Source: an archaeon (GTDB lineage Archaea > Thermoproteota > Nitrososphaeria > Nitrososphaerales > Gagatemarchaeaceae). From it: DNA of 34,036 nt. A program made the translations under genes and the position numbers. The DNA is taken from NCBI GenBank assembly GCA_902812495.1, contig CADDZR010000015.1, positions 1 to 34,036 on the forward strand. Reading direction: 5' to 3'. Under the pieces are notes generated by a model, which saw nothing but the letters and a program-made list of their open reading frames with translations, made no database searches and was not told the origin of the DNA. The stretch's first letter is position 1, and the number at the start of each line of letters is the position of its first letter. Shown here in pieces: positions 16,251 to 23,624 of this stretch.

Positions 16251-16693
16251 AAATCGTTATCTTTGTTGTTCTTGTTGTTTTTGTTGCCTTTACAGTCTCA
16301 TCTTTTATCTTATTTGCACCAAATTACACCTATAGACACATAGTGAGTGGTTCATTTGGAAGTGGTTGCAACAGACCAGAAGGCTACATTGCTGTGATAA
16401 TAGATAGTCAAGGTTTCAACGACAGTGCCATTTTGCTCAAGAATCATGAACATTGGCCAATCATATCTACCAGCCAAGGCGAAACTGTAAGGATCTATGT
16501 CTGCAACACCGACAAGGTTTCGGCACATGGTTTTGCGATAGAAGGTTATTTCGATTCAGGTATAGTCCTCGCCCCTGGTCAGAGCTACACACTCTCCTTT
16601 GTAGCAGACAAGAGAGGGAACTTTACTATATACTGCAACGTTTTCTGCCCAGTCCACTGGGCGATGACAAGTGGAATATTGTTTGTTACCTAG
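16247..16693 (+). CDS. Membrane-anchored CuA-like cupredoxin with shortened ligand loop
   Basis: 148 residues from GTG at 16247, overlapping the previous stop (GTGA). One N-terminal membrane helix (3-24), then a cupredoxin domain on the outer side. Likely copper ligands: His94 (SAHGFAI), Cys130, Cys134, His137, Met140 (CNVFCPVHWAM). The spacing is C-x3-C-x2-H-x2-M, one residue shorter than the CuA spacing C-x3-C-x3-H-x2-M. Two further Cys (41, 86) could form a disulfide. The family is certain; whether it forms a binuclear CuA site, a mononuclear site, or acts as a copper chaperone for the oxidase is open. Confidence 0.8.
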   Translation: MKIVIFVVLVVFVAFTVSSFILFAPNYTYRHIVSGSFGSGCNRPEGYIAVIIDSQGFNDSAILLKNHEHWPIISTSQGETVRIYVCNTDKVSAHGFAIEGYFDSGIVLAPGQSYTLSFVADKRGNFTIYCNVFCPVHWAMTSGILFVT

Positions 16694-17256
16694 GGTTGCT
16701 TTGCTAGGACGAATCCGTAGTGGTATGGACCAACTTTTATCCTCTTGACTAGCCTGAATCCGCTCCTCTCAAATATGCTAACCTCTTCCTTCATAGATAT
16801 CCTAAGCTGCAATGGTGGACCTTGGGACGTGAATCTCTTCTTCCAGTCTATGTTTACAACAGTTCCATTATCTTTCAGTATACGATTTAGCTCTTTAAGG
16901 AGAGCTTTGTGGTCATTTATGTCGTGAAACACGTTAGCCATGAATACAAGGTCTATCGATGAGCTAGCCAAACTGGTTCTCTCTGCTGGCAAGTTAACTA
17001 TTCTAACAGTTTTTTCAAGACCTTCCTGCTTAATTCTCTTTTTGAGGTAAACAATCATGTCCCTTTCTTTTTCTACAGCATAAACAACACCTTTCATGCC
17101 CACCTTCCTAGCAATAGGTACAGTGAAAAAACCTGGGCCCGAGCCTATATCAGCAACATGCATTCCTTCTTTTATGCCTGCAAGCTCAACTATCCTTTCA
17201 GGATTCTGCCATTTCTTCCTCTCTTCTGACATCAGTCTAGAAATAAAGTCATCCAT
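16690..17256 (-). CDS. Class I SAM-dependent methyltransferase
   Basis: 188 residues of the UbiE/Methyltransf_11-type fold. Motif I is VADIGSGPGFFTVPIA, the acidic ribose-binding residue lies in VYAVEKE, and later motifs are LPAERTSLASSSIDLVFMANVFHD and LKELNRILKDNGTVVNIDW. Cytosolic; substrate unknown. It converges on the cupredoxin gene with a 4-nt overlap of the 3' ends. A relative of arsenite or quinone methyltransferases cannot be excluded, but the Cys pattern of ArsM is not present. Confidence 0.85.
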   Translation of the reverse strand: MDDFISRLMSEERKKWQNPERIVELAGIKEGMHVADIGSGPGFFTVPIARKVGMKGVVYAVEKERDMIVYLKKRIKQEGLEKTVRIVNLPAERTSLASSSIDLVFMANVFHDINDHKALLKELNRILKDNGTVVNIDWKKRFTSQGPPLQLRISMKEEVSIFERSGFRLVKRIKVGPYHYGFVLAKQP

Positions 17257-17277
17257 ACCTTAATCAAGAGGATGCAG

Positions 17278-17286
17278 TTATTTTAG
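17278..17286 (-). promoter_or_regulatory. TATA-like box of the methyltransferase gene
   Basis: Minus strand CTAAAATAA, 22-30 nt before the ATG at 17256. Confidence 0.4.
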
Positions 17287-17644
17287 CTTTGAATATTCTG
17301 TCCATTGAACCGAGCTCATCTCCTTTCACAAGCCCTGTTTGTTACCGCATTCACATACAGACCTGACATAAACTAGCTAGAGGTCGAGATTAAATGAACT
17401 CAAATGAAGTTTATTGTAAAGCTGATAAATTTTACATTATATCAGACTGTTTCTAAGCATGTACTTTCGTATACACATCTAGTTTCTGAGCGCCGGAAAG
17501 CCTAGCTTAACCTGCCCCTCTTGTGGTTAGATGATACCTCCGCTATTAACTACACTATTTCTATCAAGTCTATATTTCGTGCACTTTCCCTAGCTCTGCT
17601 GCAAGCTCTTTCAATACATAAATATGCATGATATACATTATTCA
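17287..17644. other. Intergenic region, no supported gene
   Basis: About 360 nt. Short fragments on the minus strand look gene-like but are broken: RSVCECGNKQG near 17330-17370, followed in another frame by LVKGDELGSMDRIFKAK, and a 19-codon frame MHIYVLKELAAELGKVHEI just behind the next gene. These may be relics of a small zinc protein; none is convincing. No tRNA or repeat was seen. Confidence 0.25.
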
Positions 17645-18280
17645 TTAGCTGCTATGTACCCTGCTCTTCGCAGTTGCTAGAACTGTTCCTATCCCTATTT
17701 CGCTAGAAACTATTACGTAACCGTAACTACTTAATATCGATTTGATAAATTCAAAGAAACATTCGGTAGATTCGATTCTTCTTCCTGCACCGATTACTGC
17801 TATTTCAATTGTATCGTTCTTCTTCGTAAAATTAAACTGTCTAAGGGGTAGAATAAAAGAGACATCTTGGACCAATTTGTGTAGCTCATCGATGCCTTCC
17901 GCAAAGACCTTAAGGAACCCTCCAAACCTGCTTCCAGCTTCATTGAATGTTCTCATAATCCCGTGCTTGTCAAGGGAATAAAGTCTGGCTATAATCTCGT
18001 CTGCCAAGTCTGATGGAAAAGCAAAAACATCTACAGTCTTCATTAGTGAGAGGGACCTCCAGAATTTGTAAATCTCAGAAGCGCTGCCTCCCTCCGAGGA
18101 TATCTTCGCAACGACAGAGAGCGCCTCGTTAGCAAAAGAATATAGTGTTCTCTTATTCCTCTTTGCCTGAAAGGAGAACTCCTCGAAAACGTCCTTGCTT
18201 ATTGATATATTAACTCTCTTTTCCGAAACATGGTTTTTCTTTGCTCTTGCATTCTGCTCTTCAGAGAGTTCTTGGATCAT
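17645..18280 (-). CDS. RHH-like DNA-binding protein with unknown C-terminal domain
   Basis: 211 residues from ATG at 18280. This start is chosen because it overlaps the upstream stop as ATGA; a longer frame up to 18364 would lie inside the upstream gene. After a polar tail, residues about 20-55 (KRVNISISKDVFEEFSFQAK, then KRTLYSFANEALSVV) have the strand-helix-helix plan of ribbon-helix-helix repressors. The rest (about 60-211) is an alpha/beta domain ending with VIVSSEIGIGTVLATAKS, which I do not recognise. Probably a regulator, perhaps with a ligand-binding C-terminus; moderate certainty. Confidence 0.6.
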   Translation of the reverse strand: MIQELSEEQNARAKKNHVSEKRVNISISKDVFEEFSFQAKRNKRTLYSFANEALSVVAKISSEGGSASEIYKFWRSLSLMKTVDVFAFPSDLADEIIARLYSLDKHGIMRTFNEAGSRFGGFLKVFAEGIDELHKLVQDVSFILPLRQFNFTKKNDTIEIAVIGAGRRIESTECFFEFIKSILSSYGYVIVSSEIGIGTVLATAKSRVHSS

Positions 18281-18633
18281 TTGAGCACCTCTCCACATAG
18301 CTGCCCAGGATGTTGAGAGACTAGAAGGTAGTTCCCACAGTGCCGTGCAATACATGCCATACATCCAGAGGCTAGAGATTTGTTAATAGGAACATAACTA
18401 CCTTGCACGTCTCTCTCAAATACACGCATAACACATGAGGAGATGCAATAGAGTAAACTCCTGCCGTCAACGGGCCTCCTAATAAGGAAGCTAAACAAAT
18501 AATCAATAACTGTTAACTTTTTTGTCATACCACTCAATAATTCTCTTCTCGAATCTACTACATTTATAATATCAAACATCAAAAATAAAAATAACTCCGA
18601 GTTTATTAGGTCTATCTGTACAGTTGTATACAT
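18277..18633 (-). CDS. Small Cys-rich protein, translationally coupled to RHH-like gene
   Basis: 118 residues from ATG at 18633, which fits a TATA-like box 22-31 nt upstream; ATG at 18579 (100 residues) is an alternative. The C-terminal half holds six Cys: YCISSC (63, 67), GCMACIARHC (91, 94, 99) and Cys113. No known finger pattern fits exactly, but metal or Fe-S binding is plausible. Its stop overlaps the start of the RHH-like gene (ATGA), so the two proteins are probably made together, possibly as sensor and DNA-binding partners. No family recognised. Confidence 0.55.
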   Translation of the reverse strand: MYTTVQIDLINSELFLFLMFDIINVVDSRRELLSGMTKKLTVIDYLFSFLIRRPVDGRSLLYCISSCVMRVFERDVQGSYVPINKSLASGCMACIARHCGNYLLVSQHPGQLCGEVLK

Positions 18634-18654
18634 GTGTAGGCACGTATACAGATA

Positions 18655-18664
18655 TTTTTTATAA
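18655..18664. promoter_or_regulatory. Shared TATA-like element of divergent genes
   Basis: TTTTTTATAA on the plus strand, TTATAAAAAA on the minus strand. It is 22-31 nt before the ATG at 18633 (minus). On the plus side it would give a leader of about 30 nt, which contains the GGAGGAGG ribosome binding site at 18698-18705 of the gene starting at 18719. Confidence 0.45.
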
Positions 18665-18718
18665 CACGCCCGAGCATAATTTTTTAGAATGTTAAGAGGA
18701 GGAGGCTGAGAATAAAAA

Positions 18719-19120
18719 ATGGGTGAAGGGAGGCCATCCACAGCATACATGCTTTCACTTGTAGGGCTTGTTTTCCAGATAGTTGGGGGTATAATGGTTG
18801 TATTCATGGCTTCTTATTGGAACTGGGGTTGGTACGGGTGGTATGGACATATGGGCGGTTACATGATGGCAGGCATGCCTTTTTCACCAGCATACTGGAT
18901 AAACATTTCAATTTTGTTTCTCATTATAGTTGTATCACTAGGAATCGTCGGGCTGATGTGGATGAACAGCAAGAACATCGAGAGGGTGAGGACAGGCTCA
19001 ATTCTAGTACTGGTTGCCTCACTTGTTGCCTTTCCGACGATGTGGGGTTTCTTTGTTGGTTCCATCCTCATGCTTATAGGTAGTCTCATGGGTCTTACTT
19101 GGAAACCTGAGTCAACCTAA
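18719..19120 (+). CDS. Small multi-helix membrane protein
   Basis: 133 residues with four predicted helices (about 9-32, 61-82, 93-108, 111-124) and an aromatic, Gly- and His/Met-containing loop between helices 1 and 2 (SYWNWGWYGWYGHMGGYMMAG region). Similar small proteins occur in aerobic archaea, without known function. The Met/His-rich loop might bind copper, which is speculation. A strong GGAGGAGG ribosome binding site lies 13 nt before the ATG. Confidence 0.65.
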   Translation: MGEGRPSTAYMLSLVGLVFQIVGGIMVVFMASYWNWGWYGWYGHMGGYMMAGMPFSPAYWINISILFLIIVVSLGIVGLMWMNSKNIERVRTGSILVLVASLVAFPTMWGFFVGSILMLIGSLMGLTWKPEST

Positions 19121-19434
19121 GCAGAAATATGTTATTCGTGAAGTAGTATTAGCTTATCTTTGCTGTAATTATATTGAGGTGGCACTTTGCAATGAAGAGT
19201 TACTATGTTTTTTGTTTAATTCCGTCATCTTACCTGATGTCGCAGAAAGCCAAGATCTTTAGCTCTGGGATGAATGCAGCCAACCTTTGGTTAGGGCTGA
19301 GATTAATTACATATTCTCTTAAAGGATGCTTTTACTCAGTTAATTTCTATTATTGGGTAGGTTGGTAGGATGAGGCTTAGATGCTCAAAAGCTTGAATAA
19401 AGCTTTAAGCTGAAAAGGCTGCTGAGGTTCGGAT
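19121..19434. other. Intergenic region, no supported gene
   Basis: About 310 nt without a convincing gene. A 64-codon frame (19174-19368, plus) has no promoter, no family resemblance and biased composition. An AAGCTT-rich stretch at 19388-19412 contains short direct and inverted copies. Nothing else recognised. Confidence 0.3.
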
Positions 19435-19468
19435 AAAAAATAATCCCAACCCTCTTGGAGGATGGGAT
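19435..19468 (-). terminator. Hairpin plus T-run behind the cyclase gene
   Basis: Read on the minus strand, ATCCCA and TGGGAT (19463-19468 and 19443-19448) pair around an inner CCTC/GAGG stem, followed by ATTATTTTTT. This looks like a terminator about 80-110 nt after the cyclase stop. Confidence 0.45.
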
Positions 19469-19487
19469 AACAGGCTGATGTATATCC

Positions 19488-19508
19488 TTTGCTTCATTAT
19501 GAAGCAAA
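19488..19508. repeat. Perfect 10-bp inverted repeat
   Basis: TTTGCTTCAT, one base, ATGAAGCAAA. It lies in the 3' untranslated stretch of the cyclase gene, upstream of the terminator-like hairpin. It can form a stem-loop in RNA or be a protein site. Confidence 0.45.
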
Positions 19509-19544
19509 AGACAAAATTCCTGAAATGATGGGAATATCATAGCT

Positions 19545-20219
19545 TTAGATATGGGAGGATGTCAATAGAGCTAAAGCCCTAACTGGGCTTGCTGAGCCGT
19601 CGCAGAGAGAAAGGGGTGCACCGACAAACAGGAAATCCTTGCCAATAAGCTTTTCTAGATTTACAAGGTTCTCAAAGATAACTACACCTCTTTGCAAGAG
19701 TATTTTGTGTGCATTAAAAGGCAACCTATCAGGGCTTGGTGCATCTATACCAAGAGAAGCAAAACCTGCACTAATTATTAGCTTGCAAGCTTCAGTTCCT
19801 ATTTCTGGATGTTCAAACCATTTTTTCTTTCCAGCATATTTGCTATAACCTGTTAGAATCAAAAGTATCCTACCTCTTGCTTCCTTCATTTTTATGCTCT
19901 GTTTCTCCATTCTTTCCTTGATATCATGCTCTGTGATAGTATACCTTGGCTCACTATTTCTAAAATCAAGCACAATGCCTCTGCATACAACTGAAGTTAG
20001 AGGGACGTATTCGACAGTTTTACCTTTCTTTATAAAGTGTGCGGGTGCATCCATATGCGTTCCTGTGTGTTCAACAAAACTCCAGACACATGAATAATAA
20101 CCGTCTTTCTCCAGATCGTAAAGTGTTGACCTTAGTGGTTGCGGGTAGCCAGGAAAAACTGGTGTCTTTAAGCTTGTTATTGGCATCGATAGGTCAACAA
20201 TCTTATTAATGTACTCCAT
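19545..20219 (-). CDS. Cyclase / kynurenine-formamidase-like metal-dependent hydrolase
   Basis: 224 residues from ATG at 20219 (an ATG six codons earlier, 20237, is possible, but the TATA-like box fits 20219). Family motif HTGTHMDAPAHF (pattern HxGTHxDxPxH, Zn or Mn ligands), N-terminal VDLSMPI, ILLILTGYSKY, FASLGIDAPSPD and a C-terminal LFVGAPLSL. Members hydrolyse N-formylkynurenine, isatin or related cyclic amides, or make small lactones; the substrate is not deducible. Cytosolic. Divergent from the Lrp-TRASH gene. Confidence 0.85.
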   Translation of the reverse strand: MEYINKIVDLSMPITSLKTPVFPGYPQPLRSTLYDLEKDGYYSCVWSFVEHTGTHMDAPAHFIKKGKTVEYVPLTSVVCRGIVLDFRNSEPRYTITEHDIKERMEKQSIKMKEARGRILLILTGYSKYAGKKKWFEHPEIGTEACKLIISAGFASLGIDAPSPDRLPFNAHKILLQRGVVIFENLVNLEKLIGKDFLFVGAPLSLCDGSASPVRALALLTSSHI

Positions 20220-20240
20220 GGCAGTGGTTTCCTTCATTTA

Positions 20241-20249
20241 TTTAATAAA
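20241..20249 (-). promoter_or_regulatory. TATA-like box of the cyclase gene
   Basis: Minus strand TTTATTAAA, 22-30 nt before the ATG at 20219, which is why that start is preferred. Confidence 0.45.
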
Positions 20250-20300
20250 CTTCTTCACGAAACTTTACAACTTAACTCTTTTAAAATTGTAACATTACAC

Positions 20301-20308
20301 TTTAAAAG
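20301..20308 (+). promoter_or_regulatory. TATA-like box of the Lrp-TRASH gene
   Basis: TTTAAAAG, 23-30 nt before the ATG at 20331. Confidence 0.5.
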
Positions 20309-20330
20309 AGACCCATTCACGATAAAATGT

Positions 20331-20951
20331 ATGGAGCTCAAGATTGATGAGCTTGATTCACAGATAATCTCGCTACTGCAAAGCGATGGGAGGATGCAGT
20401 TAAAAGACATAGCAAACAGGGTAGGTGTTAGTATTCCAACTGTAAGGTCGAGGATATCAAAGCTGATAGAGCTGGGTGTAATAAAGAAATTTACAGCAGT
20501 AGTTGCAGCTGAGAAAATATGGGGAAGGGTTAGATTTGCACTCCTCTGCAATATTAATACCGAAAACATAGAGGATATCAAGAAAAAGCTCAATGGGTTA
20601 GAGGAGGTTAGATGCTTTTACTTTCTTGCAGGAGAGAAAAATGCATTAATAGTATGTGAGGTTGATGGGCTTGAAAACGTAAGCAGATTTACCTCAAAGC
20701 TCATATCCTTGGAAATGGGTATTGAGAGTATTTCCTCTTTCATAATTACAAATGTTATCAAGGAAGAATATGGTTCTGCTGTAGGACCAAACACATCTTT
20801 AAGCATAACGTGTGATTTTTGTGGTGCCATAATATATGGAAAACCTCTTGTAAAGTACATAGATGGGGGCAGGTACTACTTCTCAGCCAAGGAGTGCGCC
20901 GAAGCATATATACAAAAGAGAAAGAAAGTTTTAGAGATAAAAAAGAGTTAG
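20331..20951 (+). CDS. Lrp/AsnC-family regulator with C-terminal TRASH metal-binding domain
   Basis: 206 residues. Residues 1-60 are an AsnC-type helix-turn-helix (IDELDSQIISLLQSDGRMQL, then GVSIPTVRSRISKLIELGVI), about 65-145 an Lrp ligand-binding (RAM) domain, and about 158-195 a TRASH domain with Cys161, Cys164 and Cys189 (CDFCG, KECAEAY). The same three-part build is known from archaeal copper regulators of the CopT/CopR kind. One Cys common in TRASH domains (before the KEC) is Ser here. It is followed by an NRAMP transporter and a DtxR-type repressor, so it likely senses copper or another divalent metal. Confidence 0.85.
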   Translation: MELKIDELDSQIISLLQSDGRMQLKDIANRVGVSIPTVRSRISKLIELGVIKKFTAVVAAEKIWGRVRFALLCNINTENIEDIKKKLNGLEEVRCFYFLAGEKNALIVCEVDGLENVSRFTSKLISLEMGIESISSFIITNVIKEEYGSAVGPNTSLSITCDFCGAIIYGKPLVKYIDGGRYYFSAKECAEAYIQKRKKVLEIKKS

Positions 20952-20962
20952 TCGTATAAAAC

Positions 20963-20970
20963 TTTATATT
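20963..20970 (+). promoter_or_regulatory. TATA box of the NRAMP gene
   Basis: TTTATATT, 25-32 nt before the TTG start at 20995, supporting that start and a separate promoter. Confidence 0.5.
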
Positions 20971-20994
20971 AACAAAAACCATCCTGCCTCTCTG

Positions 20995-22287
20995 TTGACA
21001 AGCTACAGGCTTGAAGAAATAAAAAGAGAAAGGAAGACACTACGTAGTTTTCTTTCTTATCTAGGGCCTGCCCTGATGGTTTCGATAGCTTACATGGACC
21101 CTGGCAACTATGGTACTGACTTGGTAGCTGGAAGTAATTTCAAGTACGACCTTGTATGGGCCGTCTGGCTTGCGTCATTTGTTGCAATGCTCCTCCAATA
21201 TTTATCTGGAAAGCTTGGCATAGCAACCGGAAAATCACTTCCAGAGATGATAAGAGAATCTCTTAACAAAAAAATCTACATAGTTCCTTACTGGATTGCC
21301 TCAGAGCTGGCAGCAGCCGCAACAGACCTTGCTGAGTATCTAGGTACTGTCATAGCTCTCAACCTCCTTTTTGGCATACCCTTGCTATACTCCTCTATTA
21401 TAGGAGCTCTGGACGTGATTATATTGCTTGCAATGATGTCGAGAAGGTTCAGATTCATAGAGAGGTTCTTCATGACTCTCGTGAGTATCCTAGTCCTAGG
21501 TTTTCTTTACCAGCTGTTGATCGTTAAACCAGACCCAATGCAGGTTATCTATCATACCTTTGTTCCTTCTATACCGAATAACGAAGCGCTTCTAATCATT
21601 GTTGGAATTATAGGTGCTACCGTAATGCCGCATGCGCTCTTTGTTCATTCGTGGCTCTCCAAAAACAAGATGGACATAACAGGCAAGGAGGAACCGATAG
21701 AGAAAAGGTACAGTTCCCAGAATGCTTCAGAGGAAACAAGGGAGGGTCTGAGGAGGGCGCACATGGTAGAGACTGTATCGATGCTTTTTATTGCAGGCTT
21801 TGTCAATGTTGGCATACTACTTGTTTCAACGGCTCTCTCGCCATTTCAAGGAGACACTATTCAGCATGCTGCATCAGGGCTCTCGGAGCTCTTCGGAAGA
21901 TTTTTTGGTGTTATATTCATAGTTACATTGCTCGCTTCTGGCCTTACCTCATCAACCCTAGGAACGATAGCTGGGCAGGTAATAATGGATGGCTTGCTTG
22001 GCACAAGGGTTAGGGTCTGGCTCAGGAGGATAGTTACAAGGTTTGTTAACGTATTTCCCACGACGATCGCCATATTGCTTGGAATAGACCCGCTAAGCCT
22101 TCTTGTCTATAGTCAAGTTATTCTCAGCATAATGATACCTCTTCCTATGATACCTCTAGTATACTACACATCGAAGAAAAAATATGTAGGAAGGTTTGTA
22201 AACAGACGGATAACAACTGTGTTAGCTGTTGTATCTGTTTGTCTAATCATAGTTTTTAATGGCTACCTCATATCGACCATATTTTAG
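20995..22287 (+). CDS. NRAMP-family divalent metal transporter (MntH-like)
   Basis: 430 residues with about 11 membrane helices. Helix 1 holds the metal-binding DPGN (YMDPGNYGTDLVAGS), and helix 6 the second motif MPHALFVHS. These residues coordinate Mn2+ or Fe2+ in NRAMP proteins, which import the ion with protons. The start is TTG at 20995; no ATG lies near the N-terminal homology. The Lrp-TRASH gene is upstream and a DtxR/MntR-type repressor downstream, 71 nt on. Confidence 0.93.
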   Translation: MTSYRLEEIKRERKTLRSFLSYLGPALMVSIAYMDPGNYGTDLVAGSNFKYDLVWAVWLASFVAMLLQYLSGKLGIATGKSLPEMIRESLNKKIYIVPYWIASELAAAATDLAEYLGTVIALNLLFGIPLLYSSIIGALDVIILLAMMSRRFRFIERFFMTLVSILVLGFLYQLLIVKPDPMQVIYHTFVPSIPNNEALLIIVGIIGATVMPHALFVHSWLSKNKMDITGKEEPIEKRYSSQNASEETREGLRRAHMVETVSMLFIAGFVNVGILLVSTALSPFQGDTIQHAASGLSELFGRFFGVIFIVTLLASGLTSSTLGTIAGQVIMDGLLGTRVRVWLRRIVTRFVNVFPTTIAILLGIDPLSLLVYSQVILSIMIPLPMIPLVYYTSKKKYVGRFVNRRITTVLAVVSVCLIIVFNGYLISTIF

Positions 22288-22358
22288 GAGGAAAGGCATG
22301 GAAGTAACACTTTATTCTTTTTTCGTGCAAATCTGCATAAATAGAACATGCAAAGAGA

Positions 22359-22802
22359 GTGAGATTGTTGAAGTATAAAGATGAAACGCCGAGGGTCGAA
22401 GACTACCTTGAGATAATATACAGGTTGATAAAAGAGAAAGGCTATGCAGCAACCTCAGATATATCTGAGAGGCTCTCCGTGAAGAGACCAACAGTTTCTC
22501 TGATGATAACAAAGCTTGCGAGGATGGGCTATCTAACGCACGAGAAGTACAGGGGAATAAGGCTCACACAGCAGGGTGAGAGGGTTGCGAGGTCTGTCAT
22601 CAAGAAGCACGAGATAATAGCAGAATTTCTCGAGATGTTAGGCGTGAAGGAGGAAACAGCTTACACAGATACTGAAGGAATAGAGCACCACGTTCAAGAG
22701 GAGACACTTGAAAGGCTGAGAAGGACGGCCGAGTACTTCCGGAAAAACAAGAAGGCACTTGTTATGCTGAGGAAGTTTATAGAAAGAAACATAAGAAGAT
22801 GA
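22359..22802 (+). CDS. DtxR/MntR-family metal-dependent repressor
   Basis: 147 residues from GTG at 22359. Residues 10-70 are the winged helix (VEDYLEIIYRLIKEKGYAAT, then SVKRPTVSLMITKLARMGYL). Residues about 75-135 are the dimerisation and metal domain (GERVARSVIKKHEIIAEFL, GIEHHVQEETLERL), with the His and Glu residues expected for metal binding. There is no SH3-like third domain, so it resembles MntR more than DtxR. It probably represses the adjacent NRAMP gene when metal is plentiful. Confidence 0.9.
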   Translation: MRLLKYKDETPRVEDYLEIIYRLIKEKGYAATSDISERLSVKRPTVSLMITKLARMGYLTHEKYRGIRLTQQGERVARSVIKKHEIIAEFLEMLGVKEETAYTDTEGIEHHVQEETLERLRRTAEYFRKNKKALVMLRKFIERNIRR

Positions 22803-22808
22803 AAGATG

Positions 22809-23624
22809 CTAGATTTCTTTCAGCTCTCTTCTTTTGTATATGATTATACCTGCAATAATCGATATAATTGAGTAAAAAGCTATAATGGCCACTGCTTCTG
22901 GGACAGTAGGGTTGTATAGATGCAAAGTTATTTTTGAAGTCCCGTTAGGCACGACTATTTCTTGGTAGTGGGGCGGATATGTATTTTTTGCGACAGCTTG
23001 CACAGCACTACCGGCGTAGTTTAGAAGGAACCACGGCTCAATGTTCACGAATTGAAGGATGCCTGATATTGTTGGCATAACAAACCACAGAACCAGAGTT
23101 GTGACAATTCCTGAAACAAGCTGACTCTTGAAGATCGAGCTGAAGAGCAGTGCAAATGAGACAACACCAAAGACGAAGAATAGACCAAGGCCGATAAGAA
23201 TGTAAATGTTTGGTATCACTTGACCGAACAAATAGTATCCGAAGGAAATGCCTACCAAGTAGAAATCAGAAAAAATAACGATGACACACACAGCCAAGGC
23301 AGCGAGAAGTCTTGAGACGAATATCCTTGCTCTTGAAATTGGCTGCGTGAGTGTGAAGAAACCCTCCCTGCTAAAATCCCTCGAGATTGCATCACCCGCG
23401 AAGACACCAGCAGCCAGAGATGTTGCGAAGACAAAATTCGTGAGAGCTTCTGAGGTATAGCTGTATACGTCGCTTGGTTTTGGAACCACACCTGCGAAGT
23501 ATAGGATTACACTCAAAGAAGATAGAAGTATGTATATTGGGAATATGACAAGGAAGCGCTTGCTTCTGAAATAGGATTTTAAGTAGACGTAAAACATTGT
23601 AGTGAATTGCATATCAAGCATCAC
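22809..23624 (-). CDS. ABC-2 type permease, NosY-like
   Basis: 271 residues, about six membrane helices: YFRSKRFLVIFPIYILL, a helix ending before KPSDVY, FAGDAISRDFSREGFFTLT and QPISRARIFVSRLLAAL (conserved ABC-2 segment), further helices, an outward loop (WFLLNYAGSAVQAVAKNTYP region) and a last helix before YKRRELKEI. It overlaps the ATPase gene by 11 nt. NosY forms the membrane channel of the NosFY ABC complex that works with NosD in copper-site assembly; here the nearby NosD-like gene supports that reading, though ABC-2 permeases are generic. Confidence 0.85.
   Translation of the reverse strand: MMLDMQFTTMFYVYLKSYFRSKRFLVIFPIYILLSSLSVILYFAGVVPKPSDVYSYTSEALTNFVFATSLAAGVFAGDAISRDFSREGFFTLTQPISRARIFVSRLLAALAVCVIVIFSDFYLVGISFGYYLFGQVIPNIYILIGLGLFFVFGVVSFALLFSSIFKSQLVSGIVTTLVLWFVMPTISGILQFVNIEPWFLLNYAGSAVQAVAKNTYPPHYQEIVVPNGTSKITLHLYNPTVPEAVAIIAFYSIISIIAGIIIYKRRELKEI

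Noticed and set aside
17460-17530. Fragment reading SAGKPSLTCPSCG on the plus strand
   Set aside because: Stops immediately and has no start or neighbours in frame; too short to call a zinc-ribbon gene.
18634-18807. N-terminal extension of the Cys-rich protein up to 18807
   Set aside because: It lies antisense to the membrane protein gene at 18719 and upstream of the TATA-like box that fits the start at 18633.
19174-19368. 64-codon plus-strand frame
   Set aside because: No promoter spacing, no recognisable domain and atypical composition; likely non-coding.
19370-19425. Possible C/D-box small RNA (AGGATGA ... CTGA)
   Set aside because: The C box has a mismatch and no internal D'/C' pair is visible; chance occurrence is likely.
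19420-19470. Possible tRNA T-arm (GGTTCGG)
   Set aside because: No matching acceptor, D-arm or anticodon stem around it.
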